Positions 1 to 4,586 of a stretch of 5,240 nt of DNA are shown piece after piece. Within the stretch, counting starts at the first letter, position 1. Each line of letters starts with the position of its first letter. The stretch spans positions 1 through 5,240 of the forward strand of contig JBBRNO010000248.1 of NCBI GenBank assembly GCA_038230275.1. Direction: 5' to 3'. This DNA is from JANXXV01 sp038230275 (GTDB lineage Bacteria; Acidobacteriota; Terriglobia; Bryobacterales; Bryobacteraceae). Made by a program: the position numbers and the translations under genes. Below the pieces are notes generated by a model. The model was not told the origin of the DNA. It did not search any database and saw nothing but the letters and a program-made list of their open reading frames with translations.

Positions 1-12
1 GCTTCCCGGTCA

Positions 13-1161
13 ATGCTTCGGCGCTTTCCATACGTATCTGCATCCAACCGCAACACGCCTACACAACCTCCCCTATTTTCAGGATCATCTCGTATTGGAA
101 TCAAGTGCCCCTTCAGGATCATCTTGTATTGGATAACTCTCCTCACCGGCGGCGGTATCGCATTCCTCATCATAAAGAGTACGACTTCCAATCTCAGCCA
201 GGCTGTGAACGAATTGGGCCGTGGGGCCGAAGAGGTTACCAACGCCGCGGCACAGATCTCGGTTGGAAGCCAATCTTTAGCCCAGGGTACGTCCGAACAG
301 GCTGCCGCTCTGGAGGAGACCTCCGCCTCCAGCCAGCAGATGGCGGCGATGACGAAGAAGAATGCCGATAGTTCATCGGAGGCTGCCAGTCTGATGTCGA
401 TTGTAGATAAGCGCGTTGTGGCGGCGAACCAGACCCTTGCCGAAATGGTCATTTCCATGGGCGAGATCACCACCTCAAGCGACAAGATCTCGAAAATCAT
501 CAAGGTGATCGACGAGATCGCGTTTCAAACGAATATCCTCGCCCTGAATGCGGCGGTGGAGGCGGCGCGGGCGGGAGAAGCGGGAATGGGCTTCGCGGTA
601 GTCGCCGAGGAAGTCCGCAACCTGGCGCAGCGAAGCGCGCAAGCGGCAAAGGATACCGCAACGCTTATCGAAGAGTCGATCGGCCGGTCCGGCGAAGGCA
701 GGACCAAGCTTGGGAAGGTGGAAGAGGCAATCCGTTCCATCACGGAAAGCTCTCAAAAGGTGAAAGCGCTGGTTGATGACGTGAATCTCAGCAGCAGTGA
801 GCAGGCTCGCGGCTCGGAACAGATCGCCAATGCAATCACGCAAATGGAGCAAGTAACCCAGCAGGCCGCCGCCAGCGCCGAACAAAGTGCCGCCGCGGGA
901 GAACAAATGGCCGCTCAAGCCAAAGTCATGCTCAGCGTGATCGGGGGATTGCGGGCAATGGTAGAAGGCGGCAATGCTCCAACGAAACCGGCTGCTCCCA
1001 AGGCTGGGCTCAAGGTATTAGCCCGCAAAACGCTCCAGAAGCCCGCCTACACACAAATGCCGGCGCGTCCGGCGAAGAAATTCGTGCCGGCCCCGGTGCT
1101 GGCGGCCGCATCCAAGGAAAGGGACAGCTTTCCCATGGACGACGATTTCAAGGAGTTTTGA
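13..1161 (+). CDS. Methyl-accepting chemotaxis protein, sensor domain missing, 5' end doubtful
   Basis: Chemoreceptor that would relay ligand or redox signals to the CheA/CheW array at the inner membrane. One hydrophobic helix spans about residues 36-54, followed almost directly by the cytoplasmic coiled coil with no clear HAMP domain. Adaptation helix 1 (about 85-125) carries Glu/Gln pairs at 95-96, 101-102 and 108-109. The highly conserved hairpin tip is at about 164-206 (IAFQTNILALNAAVEAARAG, then GFAVVAEEVRNLA). The return helix (about 255-305) is rich in EQ pairs. A Pro/Ala/Lys linker (about 320-375) leads to an acidic tail ending DFKEF, which fits a CheR/CheB docking pentapeptide. There is no periplasmic sensor domain. 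The frame is open to the window edge, so the true start may lie upstream; ATG at 13 is only the first visible one. Codon usage before base 112 is poor in this frame, suggesting disruption. Family assignment is sure; the start is not. Confidence 0.85.
   Translation: MLRRFPYVSASNRNTPTQPPLFSGSSRIGIKCPFRIILYWITLLTGGGIAFLIIKSTTSNLSQAVNELGRGAEEVTNAAAQISVGSQSLAQGTSEQAAALEETSASSQQMAAMTKKNADSSSEAASLMSIVDKRVVAANQTLAEMVISMGEITTSSDKISKIIKVIDEIAFQTNILALNAAVEAARAGEAGMGFAVVAEEVRNLAQRSAQAAKDTATLIEESIGRSGEGRTKLGKVEEAIRSITESSQKVKALVDDVNLSSSEQARGSEQIANAITQMEQVTQQAAASAEQSAAAGEQMAAQAKVMLSVIGGLRAMVEGGNAPTKPAAPKAGLKVLARKTLQKPAYTQMPARPAKKFVPAPVLAAASKERDSFPMDDDFKEF
78..133 (+). repeat. 22-bp direct repeat (78-99 and 112-133), 21/22 identical
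   Basis: TTCAGGATCATCTCGTATTG plus GA at 78-99 recurs at 112-133 with a single C/T difference, 34 bases apart. The bases following each copy (100-111 against 134-145) do not match, so it is not a simple tandem duplication of the full 34 bases. Because 34 is not a multiple of three, the two copies are read in different frames of the chemoreceptor gene. The second copy encodes the start of the membrane helix. Confidence 0.8.
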
Positions 1162-1672
1162 TTACTTCGGCCCGGTAGACGCGGAGCTTGACTGCGCCGG
1201 CTTCACATCCGATAATTTTTCCAATTTCGTGATATTTCAAATTCTGATAGCGGCAGAGGACCAGCACTTCCCGTTTTTCGGCGGGCAAGGCGGCCATGGC
1301 GCGTTGCAGCGGCGCCACGTCCTGGCGCTTGCGAAGCCGGTCTTCGATATGCGGCTCGGCACTGATAGGTTCGGGTCGCGAATCGCTCCACGACGTTTCG
1401 CTCTTGCGCTTGCGGAACGCGTCGATCTGAGCGTTTCGAGCCACCTGATACATCCAGGCGGAAAACGACGTCTTCGGCACATACGTTTCGCGAAACTTCA
1501 GCAGCCGGAAGAAGACGTCCTGCACCAGATCCTCACTCAGTTCGCGATTACAGGTCAGCCGATAAAAAAAGCTGAACAGCTGCCGGTGATGGCGCTCAAA
1601 AAGGACCGCGAGTTTGCCGACGGCGCCATTGCGAATTTCCAGCATCAGCGCCTCATCGGTCAGGTTATCCAC
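1148..1672 (-). CDS. ECF (extracytoplasmic function) RNA polymerase sigma factor
   Basis: A sigma-70 family subunit that would direct RNA polymerase to a specific promoter set. With the GTG start at 1672 the product is 174 residues, normal for an ECF factor. Region 2 covers about residues 25-90 (FERHHRQLFSFFYRL, SEDLVQDVFFRLLKFR, FSAWMYQVARNAQIDAFRKR). A variable acidic linker follows (about 91-120). Region 4 with its helix-turn-helix covers about 121-168 (LPAEKREVLVL, YHEIGKIIGCEAGAVKLRVYR). I chose GTG 1672 over ATG 1750 because AGAGGAG lies 8 bases upstream and the protein then begins DNLTDEALM, the usual beginning of this sigma type. The last helix stops abruptly after RVYRA with a short EVIKTP tail encoded antisense to the end of the chemoreceptor gene. 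No anti-sigma gene is adjacent in the window. The specific regulon cannot be read from the sequence. Confidence 0.9.
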   Translation of the reverse strand: MDNLTDEALMLEIRNGAVGKLAVLFERHHRQLFSFFYRLTCNRELSEDLVQDVFFRLLKFRETYVPKTSFSAWMYQVARNAQIDAFRKRKSETSWSDSRPEPISAEPHIEDRLRKRQDVAPLQRAMAALPAEKREVLVLCRYQNLKYHEIGKIIGCEAGAVKLRVYRAEVIKTP

Positions 1673-1680
1673 CGCTGGCG

Positions 1681-1687
1681 CTCCTCT
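1681..1687 (-). promoter_or_regulatory. Ribosome binding site deciding the sigma factor start
   Basis: On the minus strand AGAGGAG sits 8 bases before GTG at 1672. No comparable site precedes the in-frame ATG at 1750, so the shorter protein is preferred. Confidence 0.7.
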
Positions 1688-1767
1688 TTCCTTCACATAC
1701 GGGATACGGTGGCGCGGACGAATGGTTACCGTTTGGGTTCGTTGGTACAAATTGCCTGGCGCGGACG

Positions 1768-1798
1768 GAGGCCTGGCTTGTGAGTCTGCACAGGCCTC
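1768..1798. other. Perfect 8-bp inverted repeat (hairpin) upstream of the sigma factor
   Basis: GAGGCCTG (1768-1775) pairs perfectly with CAGGCCTC (1791-1798) across a 15-base loop. It lies about 95 bases upstream of the sigma factor start, in what would be its leader or promoter region. No T-run follows on either strand, so it is not a typical intrinsic terminator. Its function is unknown. Confidence 0.45.
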
Positions 1799-1821
1799 GG
1801 GTTGTCACGCATGCGTAGCAG

Positions 1822-1855
1822 CTCACTTCGGTTACAGAGTAGCCGATGCCGAGTG
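1822..1855. other. Compact hairpin in the intergenic region
   Basis: TCGGTTAC (1828-1835) pairs over 8 positions, one of them G-T, with GTAGCCGA (1839-1846), leaving a 3-base AGA loop. CACT (1824-1827) can extend the stem with AGTG (1852-1855) past a 5-base bulge. It lies between the candidate small gene at 1951-2067 and the sigma factor. No T-tract follows. It could be a weak terminator, a structured leader or chance. Confidence 0.35.
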
Positions 1856-1950
1856 GGAAACAAGTGCGCAGTGTTTGAGAATTTCAGGTTAAGTGATGGA
1901 TTGTATGGGAGATAGTAATTTAAGGTTTCCCGTGAACAGGTTCGTTGAGG

Positions 1951-2067
1951 TTAACTGTTGGCCGGCGGGTCTTCAATCGGGGGACCGGGCTCCTCGGGTT
2001 CGCGGTCGGGCAGGCCACCGGTATCTGGATCTTCCTGTGGCAGCGGAACGATGTGGGGTGCATGCAT
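1951..2067 (-). CDS. Candidate small proline- and acid-rich protein, 38 residues
   Basis: ATG at 2067 opens a 38-codon frame ending in TAA at 1951. Its translation (MHAPHIVPLPQEDPDTGG, then a run of P/E/D with PGPPIEDPP near the end) is strongly biased: 12 prolines, 9 Asp/Glu, and no Cys, Lys, Trp, Tyr or Phe. Third codon positions are mostly G or C, as in real genes here. It has no signal peptide or membrane helix and would be a short, disordered, acidic cytoplasmic peptide. An in-frame TAG four codons upstream makes this the only ATG start. Ribosome binding is weak: GGAA is very close (3 bases) and AAGG lies about 14 bases away. It is divergent from selC. I do not recognise a function. It resembles, from memory, short Pro/Glu-rich hypothetical proteins found in many soil bacteria. 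A chance open frame remains possible. Confidence 0.4.
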   Translation of the reverse strand: MHAPHIVPLPQEDPDTGGLPDREPEEPGPPIEDPPANS

Positions 2068-2087
2068 ATTTCCATTAGACTACCTTT

Positions 2088-2134
2088 GGTTCCCATGGTT
2101 TCTCAACGCCCGCTCTGGTTGGGCCATGAGAACC
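2088..2134. other. Long bulged hairpin immediately upstream of selC
   Basis: GGTTCCCATGG (2088-2098) pairs with CCATGAGAACC (2124-2134) in 10 of 11 positions, with one C-A mismatch at 2093/2129. Past a 3-base TTT bulge (2099-2101) an inner stem of CTCAAC (2102-2107) with GTTGGG (2118-2123) adds six pairs including one G-T. The terminal loop is 10 bases. It ends 16 bases before the tRNA and lies between selC (+) and the candidate small gene (-). There is no T-tract. It could be an RNA structure, a protein-binding imperfect palindrome or a repeat-family element. Confidence 0.5.
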
Positions 2135-2150
2135 GGGTTAGACTGATGCT

Positions 2151-2245
2151 GGGAATGCATCTCATCCGGTGGTGGGCCTAGTCTTCAAAACTAGCGAACG
2201 GTCTTATGGGTCGTTGGTCGATTCGACTTCGACGCATTCCCGCCA
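2151..2245 (+). tRNA. selC: Selenocysteine tRNA, anticodon UCA
   Basis: This tRNA is charged with serine, converted to selenocysteinyl-tRNA by SelA with selenophosphate, and delivered by SelB to in-frame UGA codons marked by a SECIS hairpin. The 95-base gene folds fully by eye. The acceptor GGGAATGC (2151-2158) pairs with GCATTCCC (2234-2241) over 8 bp. The D stem CTCATC/GGTGGG (2161-2166, 2171-2176) has 6 bp and the 4-base loop CGGT. The anticodon stem CTAGT/ACTAG encloses CTTCAAA with TCA at 2185-2187. The long variable arm (2197-2203 with 2209-2215) has 7 bp. The T stem GTCGA/TCGAC (2217-2221, 2229-2233) encloses TTCGACT. Discriminator G (2242) and an encoded CCA (2243-2245) follow. The 8+5 acceptor/T geometry, 6-bp D stem and UCA anticodon separate it from serine tRNAs. 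A weak -10-like TAGACT lies at 2139-2144; no convincing -35 is seen. Confidence 0.97.
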
Positions 2246-2274
2246 TTTCGCGAGGCGTGATGGGTTGAGATTTC

Positions 2275-2281
2275 AGGGGGG
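2275..2281 (+). promoter_or_regulatory. Ribosome binding site of the methyltransferase gene
   Basis: AGGGGGG lies 5 bases before GTG at 2287. An in-frame TGA at 2266-2268 excludes any start further upstream, so this site and the GTG fix the beginning of the gene. Confidence 0.65.
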
Positions 2282-2286
2282 TCCGA

Positions 2287-3222
2287 GTGCGAGCCTTAAA
2301 ATACGTTGCCACCATTGTAGTGGGCCTGGTGTTGTATTTTTCTATTCTTGAACGCCAGTGGGGTTCGGTAATTGTCAGCAAGGCTGTGGGGGGAAACCAG
2401 CCGTGCCCGTGGGGCAAACTATTAACTTTGCCGTGGTCGGTCTCGCGTTTTTCGGAACTGCAGAGGCTGAGTCTGAAGCAGTTGACTGCAAGGCAGGACG
2501 ATTCACTGGGCATCCAGATGTTCGACACCGCAACGCGTCCGTTCTGGATTAAGAAGAACGGGACGGATATGGACGGGGAACATTTACTTGCTTATGTGAT
2601 TGCCGAACAGCAGTGGATTTCAGAATCCGATCCAGAGCGTGGTGTCCGAAAAAGCGACATCGTGTTGGATATTGGTGCCCACATAGGAACCTTCGGAGAC
2701 GATGCGCTGCGCCGTGGAGCGGCCAAGGTAATTATGGTGGAGCCCGACCCGGTGAACGTGGAATGCATCCGGCGCAACTTCCGCCAGGAGATCGCGGACG
2801 GCAGGGTGATACTGGTGCCGGAGGGCGCCTGGAGCAAAGTGGATACATTGGACTTCGATATCGGTGTAGCCAACTCGGGGACAGGCAGCCTGGTTGTGAA
2901 GGAAGCCGGTGGGAAGGTGATCAAGGTACCGGTGCGGCCGATTGACGACATACTTCGCGCGGTTGGGATAGACCGCGTGGATTTCATCAAAATGGACATT
3001 GAGGGCGCCGAGCGCGAGGCGCTGAAAGGAGCAGCGGGCGTGCTTGCCAAATGGAAGCCCCGCCTGATGATGGATTCGTATCATCTTCCCGACGACGATG
3101 TAGTGCTTCCGGCGGTGATTGCGGCGGCAAACCCGGCGTACCGGTCGAGCTGCGCGGCCTGCACGATTTCCAACCGCGAGAAGATCAGCCGCATTATTCC
3201 CTACGCCGTCTTCTACGAGTGA
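2287..3222 (+). CDS. FkbM-family SAM-dependent methyltransferase with N-terminal membrane anchor
   Basis: A predicted S-adenosylmethionine-dependent methyltransferase of 311 residues. FkbM-type enzymes often methylate hydroxyl groups of sugars or natural products; the substrate here cannot be read. A hydrophobic segment at about residues 5-20 (KYVATIVVGLVLYFSI) suggests a signal anchor. The catalytic domain runs from about 110 to 310: SAM motif I VLDIGAHIGTF at 126-136, the acidic residue after strand 2 in VEPDP (E152), and the family signature VDFIKMDIEGAEREAL at 231-246. A CxxC pair (C289, C292) lies near the C-terminus, within a region where, from memory, many relatives carry CGPC-like motifs. 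The start is GTG with a strong ribosome site. It begins 41 bases after selC and could share its transcript. It ends convergently, 4 bases from the next gene. There is no visible link to selenium metabolism. Confidence 0.88.
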   Translation: MRALKYVATIVVGLVLYFSILERQWGSVIVSKAVGGNQPCPWGKLLTLPWSVSRFSELQRLSLKQLTARQDDSLGIQMFDTATRPFWIKKNGTDMDGEHLLAYVIAEQQWISESDPERGVRKSDIVLDIGAHIGTFGDDALRRGAAKVIMVEPDPVNVECIRRNFRQEIADGRVILVPEGAWSKVDTLDFDIGVANSGTGSLVVKEAGGKVIKVPVRPIDDILRAVGIDRVDFIKMDIEGAEREALKGAAGVLAKWKPRLMMDSYHLPDDDVVLPAVIAAANPAYRSSCAACTISNREKISRIIPYAVFYE

Positions 3223-3226
3223 TGCC

Positions 3227-4477
3227 TTATTTCCGGGGCCGGCTTTCGAAGAACGATTTCTTATCGAAGCCCGGGTCTACGGCCACGTCGAAGAAGCCGA
3301 TCATCATCTCCTGCCAACTTTGCTCCCCGAAGCGTACCTCGGCGGAGGGATCCGGATTGAGTGGGTTGTTGGCGGAATTATCGAAGTGCGCGGTGAATAG
3401 CAGCCGCGTACCGGCAGGCAGAAGACGAGGCTGGCGCAGCTTGTAGTTGAGTTGCCAGCGAAAATCGTAGTGGTCGATCTTGAGCAGTATCCGCAGGCGC
3501 CCGTTTTCGGCGGGCAGCGAATATTCGAACGACTTTCCGCGGAGGTGCATGTGGGGGAAGAGGCTGATCAATAGCGCCTCATTTGGCAGAGTTCCGGCGA
3601 TCTGCACGCGGTAGTTCGGGTCGCCTGGCGGGATTACGAATTTGTCATTCCCCATTTGCAGAGTGAGCACCAGCTGCCTGGGTGGTGCGGAGGCGAAGAT
3701 GAGGCCGACGCGCGTCCGGTCCGTCTGTGCTCTTCCATTCGCTGTGTAGTGAAACTGGATCACGATATCGGAACCGGCCCGAACGAGCTTGGCCATGCCG
3801 GCCGGCCACTCCCCGTAACTATTGCCGGGGGTGTAGACCAACAGGATGTCGCTAGTGGTGAACAGCGCCGGATCAGGACGTTCCGCCGGCGAGGCGGGCA
3901 GAGCGAAGGGAACGCCGCGGGGCCTTCCCTGAAGCCAGGCTGAGCCGGGTTCCCGCGTGTAGATCACCGCATGGTGAACCAGCGCGGGATTGCCGGGACG
4001 AACCTCCACTTTCTGGACCCAGGTATCCTGCGTGAAGCCTCCGGGCAGGATGATGTATTGATACTCGATTGTGCCGGATGCCGGGACCGCAACGGGCTTG
4101 TGCATTTCAAGAACGCGGTCCGGTTTACCGATATTCCAATCCGAGGTAAAAATTCGGGCTGGCGCGATTTCCGTGGCATCGCCTTTGGGCGCGCCGCCGT
4201 GTACCCAGTTGGAGATGGTATCTATTTCAGATTTTGAAAGAGCGGAGTTGTTGGAGAAATCGCCGAAGGCAGGATCCGCGAACCACGGAGGCATCTTTCG
4301 CGAGACAACCGCCTCAAGAATCGCCTTCGCCCACGGGCGTGTTTGTTGGAATGTGACGAACGGCATGGGCGCAATCTGGCCCGGACGATGGCATTCCTGG
4401 CAGCGGTTCTGCAGGATAGGCAAGACGTCGCGGTTGAACGTGGTGGCGGCCAGGAACGCGAGGGCATGGAGTTTCAT
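3227..4477 (-). CDS. Cytochrome c fused to copper type II (PHM/DBM-like) monooxygenase domain
   Basis: A predicted exported redox protein of 416 residues. After a very short signal-like stretch (about residues 2-12) comes a c-type cytochrome domain: CQECH haem site at 26-30 and the probable distal ligand M62 in RKMPPWF. The rest (about 115-400) resembles the two-lobed fold of peptidylglycine alpha-hydroxylating and dopamine beta monooxygenases. Likely copper ligands are H168-H169 (LVHHAVIY) and H243 (IQFHYT) for one copper, H309 and H311 (PHMHLRG) and M391 (WQEMM) for the other. So both copper sites look complete. The only cysteines are the two haem ones, unlike the disulfide-rich animal enzymes. 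ATG 4477 is forced, since TAG occurs in frame five codons upstream. GGAA lies about 4 bases before it, a weak ribosome site. Substrate is unknown; hydroxylation with haem-supplied electrons is inference. It is divergent from the gene at 4587. Confidence 0.88.
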   Translation of the reverse strand: MKLHALAFLAATTFNRDVLPILQNRCQECHRPGQIAPMPFVTFQQTRPWAKAILEAVVSRKMPPWFADPAFGDFSNNSALSKSEIDTISNWVHGGAPKGDATEIAPARIFTSDWNIGKPDRVLEMHKPVAVPASGTIEYQYIILPGGFTQDTWVQKVEVRPGNPALVHHAVIYTREPGSAWLQGRPRGVPFALPASPAERPDPALFTTSDILLVYTPGNSYGEWPAGMAKLVRAGSDIVIQFHYTANGRAQTDRTRVGLIFASAPPRQLVLTLQMGNDKFVIPPGDPNYRVQIAGTLPNEALLISLFPHMHLRGKSFEYSLPAENGRLRILLKIDHYDFRWQLNYKLRQPRLLPAGTRLLFTAHFDNSANNPLNPDPSAEVRFGEQSWQEMMIGFFDVAVDPGFDKKSFFESRPRK

Positions 4478-4586
4478 CCTGTTCCGATGCTACGACACCC
4501 GGAAGGCGCGGTCTGCCCGCAGCGTGTTATAAAAACAAAAGGCCGATGTTTGGGACCTCAGGACGTTGCTGATGGAGCTTAGGCCT
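4478..4586. promoter_or_regulatory. Divergent intergenic region, likely promoters for both flanking genes
   Basis: These 109 bases separate two divergent genes and should hold both promoters. An AT-rich core (about 4526-4540) contains TATAAA at 4528-4533 on the plus strand, read as a -10-like TATAAC sequence on the minus strand. No convincing -35 partner is visible for either direction, so the exact sites are unresolved. Confidence 0.35.
4574..4577 (+). promoter_or_regulatory. Ribosome binding site of the gene starting at 4587
   Basis: GGAG lies 9 bases before ATG 4587 and supports that start. Confidence 0.45.

Larger units (their letters stand above)
1673..2150. other. Long stretch without a large gene, between the sigma factor and selC
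   Basis: About 480 bases with no convincing long coding region on either strand. I see two hairpins (1768-1798, 1822-1855), an AT-richer patch at about 1870-1930 that could hold promoters, a candidate small minus-strand gene (1951-2067), and a long bulged hairpin (2088-2134) just before selC. Frames open on the plus strand here have no ribosome binding site, and their translations resemble no family I know. Confidence 0.5.

Noticed and set aside
475..918. Long minus-strand open frame opposite the chemoreceptor
   Set aside because: It is a shadow of the strongly conserved signalling domain on the plus strand; its translation is Arg/Leu-rich with no recognisable motif.
1229..1783. Plus-strand open frame of 184 codons over the sigma factor
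   Set aside because: It lies antisense to clear sigma-70 region 2 and region 4 motifs, has no ribosome site, and shows no family resemblance.
1945..2181. Plus-strand open frames (1893-2078, 1945-2181, 1958-2146) in the interval before selC
   Set aside because: They have no ribosome site, low-complexity Gly/Ser/Arg translations, and one runs into the D arm of the tRNA gene.
2215..2245. 3' end of selC as a phage or island attachment site
   Set aside because: I found no second copy of the T-arm/acceptor sequence in the window and no integrase gene.
2592..3084. Minus-strand open frames opposite the methyltransferase
   Set aside because: The plus strand carries unmistakable SAM-binding and FkbM motifs here, so the reverse frames are shadows.
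1148..3222. UGA stop codons of the chemoreceptor, sigma factor and methyltransferase as possible selenocysteine codons, given selC nearby
   Set aside because: In each case the frame beyond the TGA gives no family-like continuation and runs antisense into the neighbouring gene; the proteins are complete or ended by overlap at these stops.
3241..3271. Inverted repeat GGCTTTCGA / TCGAAGCC near the convergent gene ends, considered as a terminator
   Set aside because: It has a bulge, no T-tract, and lies inside the coding region of the monooxygenase.
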